This document shows positions 7,296-16,834 of a DNA stretch of 18,196 bases, piece by piece. The position numbers were made by a program, and so were the translations under genes. Source of the DNA: Actinomycetes bacterium (lineage in GTDB: Bacteria > Actinomycetota > Actinomycetes > Propionibacteriales > Propionibacteriaceae); assembly GCA_023387135.1 (NCBI GenBank), contig JAEWIK010000183.1, positions 1 to 18,196 on the forward strand, given 5' to 3'. How positions within the stretch are numbered: the first letter of the stretch is position 1; every line of letters starts with the position of its first letter. The notes under the pieces were generated by a model that saw only the letters and a list, made by a program, of their open reading frames with translations, was not told the DNA's origin and made no database searches.

Positions 7296-7414
7296 ACGGG
7301 GTCCGCGAGTACGTAGTGGGCCCGTCTGGGTGACGGAGTCGGGCCTGCCGAAGGACGGGGGTGGCACGCTGCGGGAGCCGTTTGGCAGGACCGGCGGTCT
7401 AGCGTCCCGGGACC

Positions 7415-7474
7415 ATGGGAAAGCACGTCGGCGACCACGAGGGCGCCAGCCCGCGGGCCGCGGCGGACGGCTGA
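7415..7474 (+). CDS. Possible 19-codon leader ORF overlapping the next start (TGATG)
   Basis: An ATG at 7415 opens a 19-codon frame (MGKHVGDHEGASPRAAADG) whose TGA at 7472-7474 shares its A with the ATG of the asparagine-synthetase-like gene. Eighteen of 19 codons end in G or C, but at this GC that is weak support. No good Shine-Dalgarno precedes it. If translated, it would couple translation of the downstream gene; it may equally be chance. I do not recognise the peptide. Confidence 0.2.
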   Translation: MGKHVGDHEGASPRAAADG

Positions 7475-9270
7475 TGTCCAACTTCCTCCTCGTCGTGGCG
7501 GAGCGGCGGCTCAGGACCCGGCTGGAGAGTTGGCTGGAGTCCCGCGACGCGGACGCCTCGGAGACGGGCTTCGTCGACTTGGGCGAGCGCCACGAACTGC
7601 TGCTGGTGAGCGCCGGGCTCGCCACCTGCCTGTCCGGATCACTGTTCTTCAAGGGCACTGCAGTCTCGCCGGCGGCGCGCACCATCGCCTTCGGGATCGA
7701 CGCGTGGAAGGCGCTGCGCGAGCGGGTCGAGGACGACCTCGAGGTCGGTGGCGAGTTCGTGACGGCGACCTGGGATGCGCGCGAGGTCACCGTCTGGCGG
7801 GACGTCTTCACCAACGTCCCGCTGCTCCACACCGGCGGGAGCGGGTTCGCGGCCGCGTCCGACTCCCTGCTCGTCCTGAGCGACCTGCGGCGGCACCTCG
7901 GCGAGACGGTCCAGCCGAATGCCGGAGTGCTGCTCGCCCGCACCCTGATGAGCGCCTACGCGGCCCAGCAACTCGGCGTCGACACCCAGGTGCGCGAGGT
8001 GTCCTTCGTCCCGGCAGGGCAGGGGCTCAGGCTGCGGCCCGGGCGCGACCGGCGGTTCCGGCCGGTGGGGTGGCCGATCGCCGAACGGGTGGTCACCGCG
8101 CCGCCGGCGGGGGTCGCGGAGATGCGGGCCGCGGTGTCCTTCGTCGCCGGCGCCGTGGCCGGCCTGTCGGGGCTGCCCGGCCAGCGGGTCGAGCTCCTGC
8201 TGTCGGGCGGGTACGACTCGCGGCTGGTCCTCGGCGGCCTGCTGCGGACGGGGGCGATCGAGGCCACCGCCGTCAGGGTGCTGCACTCCACTCCCGCCCA
8301 CCACGACGACTTCGTCGCGGCCTCCCGGCTCGCCGACAGGTTCGGGTTCGCGATCAACCCGGTGACCGAGCCGGGGGACGTCGAACGCCGCGAGCTGGCG
8401 ACCACCCCCATCGGGATGTGGGCGGCGGGGCAGTTGGGCGTCTACGACAGGCTGGTGCCGGCGGGGACCGCCATCGTCACGCCGAGCGTCATCCAGCTCT
8501 CGGGCCTGGGCGCGGGCACCTTCAAGGGCGGCTGGAACTGGCAGCCGCTGCCCGTCGCGCTGCGGGAGCTCAAGGCGTCACGGCCCGTCCTCGACGCGTT
8601 CGAGACCCAGGCTGTCGCCGGCCTGCGGGCGGCGGGGGCGCATCCCGAGTGGGCGGACGCCAGCGAGCTCTACTACCTCGGCTACCGCAACGGCCTGCAC
8701 AGCGCGGGCGGCCACACCGGGACGAAGCTGACCGGCATCGCCCTGCTGCAGCAGGTGGGCCTCGCCGTGGTCGGTCACACCCGGTTGGACAGGACGCGTC
8801 ATCCCTGCCGCCACCGGCAGCACGCCCGTTTCAGGGGACAGTGCCAGCCGTCGGCCGACCTGCTCGCGCTCATGCATCCCGACCTCGCCTGCCTGCCGTA
8901 CGACACGCCGGGACGCAGCCTCACCCGCGACGACCTCGCCGCCAGGCTGGCACGGGTGGGCGGGCCGCTCACCGACTCCGAGCTGAAGACCGCTGCCGTC
9001 CTCGGCACTCCCCAGGACGTCCCCGGCGGGCCGTCAGCGCTGGCCCTCGGTGTCGCCGAGGCCTTCGGCTACAGGATCGAGCCGGAGCCGTCGGAGATGC
9101 TGCGGCTGGCCGGGCAGGGCCTCGACGCGCTGGACGACCCGGTGCTACGCGGCGCCTACAGGACGCTCTGCAAGAAGGCGGCGGAGAGCCTGGTCGCCCG
9201 CGGCCTGCCCTTCAACCACGCCGGCTATGCGCCGGCGAAAGCCCTGACCGCGGCCATGTTCGCCGCCTGA
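7474..9270 (+). CDS. Asparagine-synthetase-like protein (AMP-forming amide-ligase fold), function unknown
   Basis: Protein of 598 aa. The key signature is LLLSGGYDSRLVL with the ATP pyrophosphatase loop SGGxDS at 244-249. The N-terminal half resembles a degenerate glutaminase-type domain (ATWDAREVTVWRDVFTNVPLL at about 98-118, then FAAASDSLLVLSDLRRHLG at 125-143). There is no Cys at position 2, so it should not use glutamine. This pattern is seen in beta-lactam synthetases, lasso-peptide cyclases and many unassigned actinobacterial proteins, which adenylate a carboxylate and attack it with an amine. The start at 7474 is the only plausible ATG before the conserved region; the in-frame extension to 7240 reads as Arg-rich noise. 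No peptide-maturation partners are nearby. Residues about 440-458 are unusually rich in Arg, His, Cys and Gln and may reflect a local frame error. Confidence 0.75.
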   Translation: MSNFLLVVAERRLRTRLESWLESRDADASETGFVDLGERHELLLVSAGLATCLSGSLFFKGTAVSPAARTIAFGIDAWKALRERVEDDLEVGGEFVTATWDAREVTVWRDVFTNVPLLHTGGSGFAAASDSLLVLSDLRRHLGETVQPNAGVLLARTLMSAYAAQQLGVDTQVREVSFVPAGQGLRLRPGRDRRFRPVGWPIAERVVTAPPAGVAEMRAAVSFVAGAVAGLSGLPGQRVELLLSGGYDSRLVLGGLLRTGAIEATAVRVLHSTPAHHDDFVAASRLADRFGFAINPVTEPGDVERRELATTPIGMWAAGQLGVYDRLVPAGTAIVTPSVIQLSGLGAGTFKGGWNWQPLPVALRELKASRPVLDAFETQAVAGLRAAGAHPEWADASELYYLGYRNGLHSAGGHTGTKLTGIALLQQVGLAVVGHTRLDRTRHPCRHRQHARFRGQCQPSADLLALMHPDLACLPYDTPGRSLTRDDLAARLARVGGPLTDSELKTAAVLGTPQDVPGGPSALALGVAEAFGYRIEPEPSEMLRLAGQGLDALDDPVLRGAYRTLCKKAAESLVARGLPFNHAGYAPAKALTAAMFAA

Positions 9271-9285
9271 GGAGCGCCCGCGCGA

Positions 9286-11730
<2,445 letters not shown>

Positions 11731-11747
11731 AACCCCTCACATGTTCC

Positions 11748-11763
11748 GGCCTGGTCGCAGGCC
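11748..11763. repeat. Small inverted repeat in the parC leader
   Basis: GGCCTG, loop GTCG, CAGGCC: a perfect 6-bp stem about 17 bp upstream of the parC ATG, inside the 83-bp gap behind the App1 gene. It could be a weak terminator for the App1 transcript or an operator over the parC promoter; the sequence does not decide. Confidence 0.35.
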
Positions 11764-11813
11764 ACTTGATTCTGCCCCGGTCGAGGCCCTGGCGCCGTCA
11801 CTGCGGGCGCGTG

Positions 11814-12851
11814 TCATGCCAACTCGGGCAGCTCACGCAATTGGGAGAGGAGACCGCGCCCGTCCGGCGCGCTGTACACCTCGATGCCCGACGGCAGCCC
11901 CGGCTCTTCCTCCTCCATCGCGCTCGCGGTGCCGTGGGCCAGCACCTGCTCGGCGGGGGAGAGCTGCCTGATGGCGATGGCGCGCACCCTGTCGGGCGCC
12001 ACCTGGGCGAACTCGCTGTAGATGGCGAGATCGTGCTGGCCGTCGTCCCCGACCAGGAGCCAGCGGATCTCCGGGAAGTCCCGCGTGAGCTGCAGGAGCG
12101 CCTCGCGCTTGTGGCCGAGGCCCGAACGGAACCAGCCCGTGTTGGTGGGGCCCCAGTCGGTCATGAGCATCGCGCCGTGCGGGTAGCCGTGGCGGCGCAG
12201 GAAGCGGGCGAGGAAGCCGTGGGTGTTCCAGGCTCCCGTCGAGATGTAGACGACCGGCGCTCCGGGGTGCCTGGTCAGCAGCTCGGCGTAGAGCCTCGCC
12301 ATGCCGGGCACCGCCTGGCGCGCCGACTCATCCCTGATGAAGCTGTTCCAGAACGCGATGAAAGGCCTGGGCAGCAGGGTCGTGATGATGGTGTCGTCGA
12401 TGTCGGAGACGATCCCGAACGTCTGGTCGTCGGAGACGATGTGGACGTCGGCGTGGGCCTTCTTCGACGCGGCCGACCGCACTGTCACCTGCTGCCAGCC
12501 GGGCTCCAGGCCGTGGTCGCGGATGCGCTCGTCGATGTAGCCGCCGCGGTCGGAGAGGGTCTCGATGCGCTGGTCGCCGACCTTGATGACGACCTTGGCC
12601 CGCACGCAGGGCGCCGTGAAGAAGTTGCGGAAGCCGCGGCGCTTCACGAACTCCTCGGTCGCCTTGCCCAGGCCCGTCCTCGCCCTGGCGGGGACGAGCA
12701 CCACGCGTCCCAGCACCCTCAGGCTGGTCCCGGTGCCGTAACCGGTGTAGCAGATCACGTGCTCACGCCATCCCAGTGAGCGCATCACACGCTCCACCCA
12801 GCGGTCGAACACCTCTTCGACGCGGGCGGCAATGAAGGGACGCGTGCTCAC
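11814..12851 (-). CDS. App1-type phosphatase domain protein (DUF2183)
   Basis: Protein of 345 aa. The catalytic domain begins with VSDIDDTII (148-156), giving the HAD DxDDT motif (Asp150, Asp152). Then come STGAWN (204-209), a Lys in GLGHKREAL (245-253) and GDDGQHDLAIY (268-278). This is the APP1 catalytic domain first defined in yeast phosphatidate phosphatase; bacterial substrates are not established. The N-terminal about 140 residues, with FVKRRGFRNFF (68-78), form the accessory region seen in bacterial members. I start at the GTG at 12851: AAGGTG lies 6 nt upstream, and the open frame extending further can only start at TTG or at a GTG inside the Shine-Dalgarno. The C-terminus has a short acidic stretch, MEEEEPG. 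It is divergent from DUF5998 over 71 bp. Confidence 0.85.
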   Translation of the reverse strand: MSTRPFIAARVEEVFDRWVERVMRSLGWREHVICYTGYGTGTSLRVLGRVVLVPARARTGLGKATEEFVKRRGFRNFFTAPCVRAKVVIKVGDQRIETLSDRGGYIDERIRDHGLEPGWQQVTVRSAASKKAHADVHIVSDDQTFGIVSDIDDTIITTLLPRPFIAFWNSFIRDESARQAVPGMARLYAELLTRHPGAPVVYISTGAWNTHGFLARFLRRHGYPHGAMLMTDWGPTNTGWFRSGLGHKREALLQLTRDFPEIRWLLVGDDGQHDLAIYSEFAQVAPDRVRAIAIRQLSPAEQVLAHGTASAMEEEEPGLPSGIEVYSAPDGRGLLSQLRELPELA

Positions 12852-12858
12852 GCCGCAC

Positions 12859-12864
12859 ACCTTA
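12859..12864 (-). promoter_or_regulatory. Possible -10 of the App1-type phosphatase gene
   Basis: TAAGGT on the minus strand, ending 7 nt before the GTG start. The same bases include AAGGTG, which could instead be the Shine-Dalgarno; both readings are open. Confidence 0.3.
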
Positions 12865-12910
12865 GCGGGCCGCAATGGAACCCAGTTGCCCGGCTGGGGA
12901 GAGACCGTGG

Positions 12911-12916
12911 AAAGAT
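12911..12916 (+). promoter_or_regulatory. Possible -10 of the DUF5998-phosphodiesterase-tdk run
   Basis: AAAGAT ends 6 nt before the GTG of the DUF5998 gene, the spacing seen at parE, the carbonic anhydrase, the S9 peptidase and DUF3093. It matches only A2 and T6 of TANNNT, and GGAAAG at 12909-12914 may serve as a Shine-Dalgarno instead. Confidence 0.25.
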
Positions 12917-12922
12917 GACCGG

Positions 12923-13510
12923 GTGAGTTTACGATCCAGCCAGGCGCTTCCGGCGGCGCTGACGGACGAGATCCGCGACTGCGGGTACTTCCCCGAACTG
13001 ATTGCCGACGCCATCGCGCTGGCCCGGGGCGCCGAACCCGTCGAGGGCTACCTGGTTCACCACGAGGCGACCTTCAACCACGACGAGATCCAGCGGCACC
13101 TCTCGGTCCTCCTGCTCACTCCCACCCGCCTCATCGTCGGCCACACCGACGAGAACGAGGCTCCGGGTGACGCCGGCCAGGCGCTCACCACGACGGAGTC
13201 CGTCGCGCTGGGGAAGGTGGGCTCGGTCGCCCTCAGCCAGATCGTCTCGAACCCCGAGTCCTACGGCACCCGCCGGGCGCGCGTGGTGGAGGCGTGGCTG
13301 ACCATCGGCTGGGGGACCATGCGCCGGCTCGACCTGCAGCCCGCGCAGTGCGACGACCCCAACTGCGAGGCGGATCACGGCTACACCGGCGACCTCGCCA
13401 CCGACGACCTCACCGTCAGGATCAGCGCCGCCGCCGACGGCGAGGCGAAGGTCCGCGAGTTGATTGCTTTCGGGACCCAACTGCAGTTGGCCGCCGGCGC
13501 CACCCGATGA
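12923..13510 (+). CDS. DUF5998 family protein
   Basis: Protein of 195 aa of unknown function, starting VSLRSSQALPAALTDEIRDC from a GTG. I recognise the family by EGYLVHHEATFNHDEIQRHL and LLLTPTRLIVGHTDE in the first half and by the paired-Cys segment CDDPNCEADHGYTGD near the C-terminus. There is no signal peptide or membrane segment, so it is probably cytoplasmic. The TTLIVGH-like strand pattern suggests a PH-like fold, but that is only a guess. It is the first gene of a plus-strand run: its TGA overlaps the ATG of the phosphodiesterase (ATGA), and tdk follows 12 bp later. The same DUF5998-phosphodiesterase neighbourhood is, as I recall it, conserved in streptomycetes, pointing to a shared role of the pair. 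Confidence 0.82.
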   Translation: MSLRSSQALPAALTDEIRDCGYFPELIADAIALARGAEPVEGYLVHHEATFNHDEIQRHLSVLLLTPTRLIVGHTDENEAPGDAGQALTTTESVALGKVGSVALSQIVSNPESYGTRRARVVEAWLTIGWGTMRRLDLQPAQCDDPNCEADHGYTGDLATDDLTVRISAAADGEAKVRELIAFGTQLQLAAGATR

Positions 13511-14628
13511 CAGCTCCCGTCATCCCGGCCTACGGCACCGGTACGCTCGCCGACCTGCTCCCGAGCGTGTCGGCGAGGCTGGGGCTCCGGGGAGCCGCCG
13601 ACGTCCTGGGCCTGCCGTCGTCGCGCAGCTATGTGGTGCTGCTGGTCGACGGGCTGGGCTGGGAGCAGCGCGACTGGTGGGAGGGCCACGCTCCCTTCCT
13701 CCACGGGCTCGCCTCGGGCAGCCGCCCGCTCACCTCGGGCGTGCCGAGCACGACGTCCACGAGCATCACGTCGCTGGGGACGGGCCTGACGCCCGGCGCC
13801 CACGGCATCGCCGGCTACTCCTTCTTCTACCGGCCGATCGGCAAGGTGCTCAACACGCTGGTGTGGGAGAGCGGGGTGCACGGCCTCGACGTCCAGCCGC
13901 AGCTCACCTGCTTCGAGCGCCTGAGTTCGGCGGGCATCCGGACGGCGACTGTCTGCCCGGCACGGTTCGAGGGCAGCGGTCTCACCACCATCGCGTTGCG
14001 CGGGCCGAACTTCATCCCCGTGACCGACGAGAGCGACCACCGCAGGCGGGTCGAGCTCACCACCGACGCCGTGGCGAGCGCCGACAGGACGCTGGTCTAC
14101 GTCTACGAGCGCTCGCTCGACCACTGCGGCCACGGCGCAGGGGTCGGGTCTGAACCCTGGCTGGCGGCGCTGGCCCGTGTCGACGCGCTGGCGAGCGCGC
14201 TGCGTGAGGCGCTGCCGTCCGACGTCAGCCTGCTGGTGATCGGCGACCACGGCATGGTCAACGTCCCGCCTGACGATCGGCTCGTGGTCGAGGACGAACG
14301 GGGCCTGCTGGACGGCGTGGCGGTGTTCGCGGGAGAGGGCAGGCTGCGGCAGCTCTACACCAGCCCGGGGGCCACCGACGCCGTCCTGGCCAGGTGGCGC
14401 GAACGCCTCGGCGACGGCGCCTGGGTGTCGACCCGCGACGAGGCCTTCGACGCCGGTTGGTTCGGCGCCAGGAGCGCGCGCGTCGCCGAACGGTTCGGGG
14501 ACGTGCTGGTGGCGATGCGCGGCACCGGCGCCGTCATGACCAGGACGCTGCCCAAGGAGTTGTCGCTGGTGGGCATGCACGGCTCCCTGACGCCGGACGA
14601 GATGTTCGTCCCCCTGCTGGTCTGCTGA
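13507..14628 (+). CDS. Alkaline-phosphatase-superfamily phosphodiesterase / nucleotide pyrophosphatase
   Basis: Protein of 373 aa. Metal-binding and catalytic residues typical of the type I phosphodiesterase/nucleotide pyrophosphatase family are in order: Asp48 in LLVDGLGWEQ, the nucleophile region SGVPSTTSTSITSLGTG (77-93, Thr82 or Thr83), Asp205 and His209 in LDHCGHG, Asp247-His248 in VIGDHGMV, and His358 in GMHGSLTPDEM. It has no signal peptide, so it should act in the cytoplasm on a nucleotide or phosphodiester not identifiable here. The ATG overlaps the DUF5998 stop (ATGA), and this start fits better than the in-frame extension into the upstream gene. thymidine kinase follows after 12 bp, so a nucleotide-related function is plausible but only inferred from context. 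Confidence 0.88.
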   Translation: MTAPVIPAYGTGTLADLLPSVSARLGLRGAADVLGLPSSRSYVVLLVDGLGWEQRDWWEGHAPFLHGLASGSRPLTSGVPSTTSTSITSLGTGLTPGAHGIAGYSFFYRPIGKVLNTLVWESGVHGLDVQPQLTCFERLSSAGIRTATVCPARFEGSGLTTIALRGPNFIPVTDESDHRRRVELTTDAVASADRTLVYVYERSLDHCGHGAGVGSEPWLAALARVDALASALREALPSDVSLLVIGDHGMVNVPPDDRLVVEDERGLLDGVAVFAGEGRLRQLYTSPGATDAVLARWRERLGDGAWVSTRDEAFDAGWFGARSARVAERFGDVLVAMRGTGAVMTRTLPKELSLVGMHGSLTPDEMFVPLLVC

Positions 14629-14640
14629 GCGGAGCGTGTG

Positions 14641-15282
14641 ATGGCGGCGCTGGTGTATTTCACGGGTCCGATGGACTGCGGCAAGTCGACCCTCGCCCTG
14701 CAGATCGCCTACACCGAGAGCGAGGCGGGCCGCGGCGGCAGGCTCTTCACGGAGGGTGACCGCGCCGGCGCCGGCGTCATCACGTCACGCATCGGCCTGT
14801 CGGCCGCCGCTGTCGTCGTCGAGAACGGCCTCGACTTCTGGGAGTACGTGGTCGCCGAGTTGTCGAGCGGGCAGCGCATCGACTTCCTGGTGTGCGACGA
14901 GGCCCAGTTCTACACGCCCGCGCAGATCGACCAGCTCGCGCGGATCGTGGACGAGCTGGGCATCGACGTGTTCTGCTTCGGCATCCTCACCGACTTCCGC
15001 ACCGAGCTGTTCCCGGCGTCGCGCAGGCTCGTCGAGCTGTGCGACAGGATGGAAGTGCTCCAGGTGCGGCCCCGCTGCTGGTGCGGCCAGCCCGCCACCC
15101 ACAACGCGCGCACCGTCGGCGGCGTGATGGTGGTCGAAGGCGACCAGGTGGTCGTGGGGGACACCGGCGTCACCGACGAGGCCGTGTCGTACCAGGTGTT
15201 GTGCAGGCGTCACCACAGGCTGCGGATGACGGCGCAGGTGGCCAAGGCCGACCCGACCCCCGACCCGCTGCCGTTCGAGTAG
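14641..15282 (+). CDS. tdk: Thymidine kinase (type II)
   Basis: Protein of 213 aa that phosphorylates thymidine (and deoxyuridine) to the monophosphate with ATP in the salvage pathway. The Walker A is GPMDCGKS (9-16) and the DEAQF of Walker B with catalytic Glu87 is at 86-90. The lasso-type zinc site uses Cys146 and Cys148 (PRCWCGQ) plus Cys188 and His191 (LCRRHH). The substrate loop GVTDEAVSYQVLC is intact. I choose the ATG at 14641 rather than the GTG directly before it because GGAG (14631-14634) is then 6 nt away. It is last in the DUF5998-phosphodiesterase-tdk run and ends 1 bp before the stop of the convergent sepH. With dut at the right edge, the window holds two steps of pyrimidine deoxynucleotide supply. 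Confidence 0.95.
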   Translation: MAALVYFTGPMDCGKSTLALQIAYTESEAGRGGRLFTEGDRAGAGVITSRIGLSAAAVVVENGLDFWEYVVAELSSGQRIDFLVCDEAQFYTPAQIDQLARIVDELGIDVFCFGILTDFRTELFPASRRLVELCDRMEVLQVRPRCWCGQPATHNARTVGGVMVVEGDQVVVGDTGVTDEAVSYQVLCRRHHRLRMTAQVAKADPTPDPLPFE

Positions 15283-15283
15283 G

Positions 15284-16279
15284 TCAGGGCTGCTTCGGCG
15301 AGCCGAACATGATCTCGTCCCAACTGGGGACGTGCGCGCGGCGGCGCTTCGACTTCCCCTTGGGCTCGGGTTCCGGCGCCGGTTCGGGCTCCACCTCGTC
15401 CACCAGGCTGGGCTGCTCGGGCTCCTCGGGCTGGTGCGGCGCCGCGGGTTCGGCCTCGGGCTCGGCTTCCGCTTCGGCTTCCGGTTCGTCGGTGTCGGCG
15501 TCGCCGTGCCGCTCGTCGAGCACCGGAGAGGCCGGGGCGTTGGCGTCGGTGCGCAGCAGGCCGGCGTAGATCTGGACGGAATCCTCGTCGAAGGCGGCGA
15601 GCATGTCGTAGAGGACGTCGATGCCGCCGGTCGGGTTGGTGACGATGTCGTACATCCCGTCGACCTCCGTCAGCTCCCCTTCGGTGTAGGCGTCGTCGGT
15701 GTAGGAGTCGGCGTCGTCGAGGCCTTCGAGCGGGGCGGTGTCCTCGGGCTCGGGTGCTGTCTGCACGACCCGGACGAGCGCGAGGTCGTCGTTGAGGCCC
15801 ACTGTGGGCTCGGCGTCCTCGACCACCGGCTGGCTCGGCAGCGCGTCCTGCTGGGCCGGAGGATGCAGCCCCAACAGCCAGCGGGCGTCGTCGTTCTCGG
15901 CGACCGAGAAGCGTCCCGCCTGGTCGTAGATGAACTGGCCCTCCCGGGCCGCCTTGCCGGCCGTCCAGTTCACGCGCACCGCCCAGCGGCGACCTTCGAG
16001 CTTCCACGCGTCCCACGCGACGGCGTCCACGTCCACCTGGCGGGGGAGCAGCCTGTCGGTGACTATCGCACCGAGGGTGCGGTGGGGGATCGTCTCCCCG
16101 CCCCGGCGGACGGGATGCGACTGGGCCTGGCCCGCGATGTACTCCCGTTCGGCGAGCACAGGGACAGCGAAAGCCTCCACGCGTCCGCGATCCATGCCGG
16201 AAGCCTGCACCACGTCGTCGACGGATTCGCCGGCCCTGATCCGGGCCTGGACCTCCCTCGGCGTGAGTGCGCTCTCCAT
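15284..16279 (-). CDS. sepH: Septation protein SepH (DUF3071), N-terminally short
   Basis: Protein of 331 aa. SepH is known in Streptomyces and Mycobacterium to bind FtsZ and promote Z-ring assembly. The start ESALTPREVQARIRAGESV and VEAFAVPVLAEREYIAGQAQ (35-54) match the helix-turn-helix part of DUF3071, and the C-terminus has the hallmark RRRAHVPSWDEIMFG (312-326). Between them is a long acidic Pro/Glu-rich linker (about 170-305). Family members normally carry about 50 more residues before the helix-turn-helix; here the ATG has a good Shine-Dalgarno (GGAGAG, 7 nt upstream) and the frame above it meets a stop after 15 codons with no alternative start. The missing part is not encoded in the adjoining frames that I read. 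The promoter hexamer TAGGTT lies at 16327-16322. Convergent with tdk. Confidence 0.88.
   Translation of the reverse strand: MESALTPREVQARIRAGESVDDVVQASGMDRGRVEAFAVPVLAEREYIAGQAQSHPVRRGGETIPHRTLGAIVTDRLLPRQVDVDAVAWDAWKLEGRRWAVRVNWTAGKAAREGQFIYDQAGRFSVAENDDARWLLGLHPPAQQDALPSQPVVEDAEPTVGLNDDLALVRVVQTAPEPEDTAPLEGLDDADSYTDDAYTEGELTEVDGMYDIVTNPTGGIDVLYDMLAAFDEDSVQIYAGLLRTDANAPASPVLDERHGDADTDEPEAEAEAEPEAEPAAPHQPEEPEQPSLVDEVEPEPAPEPEPKGKSKRRRAHVPSWDEIMFGSPKQP
15449..15488. repeat. Imperfect hexamer repeat inside sepH
   Basis: About six and a half copies of a TTCGGC-type hexamer (variants CTCGGG, CTCGGC, TTCCGC, TTCCGG). On the coding strand they encode alternating Glu with Ala or Pro in the acidic linker of SepH. 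Since each unit is two codons, changes in copy number would keep the frame. Confidence 0.7.
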
Positions 16280-16321
16280 GTCAGACTCTCCGGTGCGTGT
16301 GGGTCGATGCTGCTTGTGGGT

Positions 16322-16327
16322 AACCTA
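16322..16327 (-). promoter_or_regulatory. Candidate -10 of sepH
   Basis: TAGGTT on the minus strand, giving a leader of roughly 35 nt that contains the Shine-Dalgarno GGAGAG. The -35 position is GC-rich and unconvincing. Confidence 0.4.
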
Positions 16328-16434
16328 CCAAGCCTCGGGAAGATACCGCCCCTGCCCCGCCGCGCCACGCGGGATCAGCTGAGATCGATCACGGCTTCGC
16401 CGCGCACGGCGGGACGAGCCTTGGTCCCATGTGA

Positions 16435-16440
16435 TATACA
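16435..16440 (+). promoter_or_regulatory. Candidate -10 of the DUF4193 gene
   Basis: TATACA within GTGATATACAC, the most AT-rich spot of the 234-bp sepH/DUF4193 gap, preceded by TGTGA (an extended -10-like TG). No matching -35 is seen. The implied leader is about 65 nt. The rest of this gap holds no ORF that I can support. Confidence 0.35.
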
Positions 16441-16513
16441 CGCCACGCACAACGAGGAAACCCCCCTGCCGGAAACACACGACGAACCGGCGAGATTGGA
16501 CGGAAAGACGCGC

Positions 16514-16810
16514 ATGGCAACGGACTACGACGCCCCTCGCAAGACCGATGAAGAGAGCGAAGACAGCATCGAGGAGCTCAAGACCCGGCGCAACGACAAG
16601 AACTCGGGGAAGGTCGACGAGGACGAGGTCGAGGCCGCGGAAACCTTCGAGCTGCCCGGTGCCGACCTGTCCCACGAGGAACTGACCGTTCGCGTGCTCC
16701 CGCGACAGGCCGACGAATTCACCTGCGCCTCCTGCTTCCTGGTGAAGCACAGGAGCCAGATCGCCCAGGTCAAGGACGGCCAGTACTACTGCGTCGACTG
16801 CGCCGGCTGA
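16514..16810 (+). CDS. DUF4193 family protein
   Basis: Protein of 98 aa, MATDYDAPRKTDEESEDSIE onward. This is the conserved actinobacterial DUF4193 family, function unknown. The N-terminal half is acidic and probably disordered. ELPGADLSHEELTVRVLPRQ (47-66) is the conserved core, followed by a C-terminal zinc-ribbon-like pair CASC (71-74) and CVDC (93-96). The ATG is preceded by GGAAAG at 6 nt, and family members begin with this sequence. It is divergent from sepH and convergent with DUF4235; the order sepH, DUF4193, DUF3093, dut is, to my knowledge, common in Actinobacteria. An inverted repeat GCCGGC-TGA-GCCGGC (16802-16816) spans the stop codon. Confidence 0.9.
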   Translation: MATDYDAPRKTDEESEDSIEELKTRRNDKNSGKVDEDEVEAAETFELPGADLSHEELTVRVLPRQADEFTCASCFLVKHRSQIAQVKDGQYYCVDCAG

Positions 16811-16816
16811 GCCGGC
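16802..16816. terminator. Possible short hairpin at the DUF4193 stop
   Basis: GCCGGC, loop TGA (the stop codon), GCCGGC. A 6-bp GC stem with no T tract, lying in the 24-bp region between two convergent genes. It may act as a weak bidirectional terminator. Confidence 0.3.
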
Positions 16817-16834
16817 AGCGGCGAGCCGCCCGCG

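Noticed and set aside
7382..7405. TTGGCA plus TAGCGT as a promoter for the asparagine-synthetase-like gene.
   Set aside because: The spacing is only 12 bp, far from the usual 16-19 bp, so I do not call it.
7415..7471. The 19-residue ORF next to an asparagine-synthetase-like gene as a lasso-peptide precursor (Gly followed seven residues later by Glu).
   Set aside because: It is too short to hold a leader plus core, and no leader-recognition or leader-peptidase gene is nearby.
15449..15488. Hexamer repeat in sepH as a contingency (phase-variable) locus.
   Set aside because: The unit is two whole codons, so copy changes cannot shift the frame, and the acidic linker is variable across the family anyway.
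16430..16445. TGTGATATACAC as a CRP/GlxR-type operator ahead of DUF4193.
   Set aside because: Only the TGTGA half matches; the TCACA half is not at the required distance.
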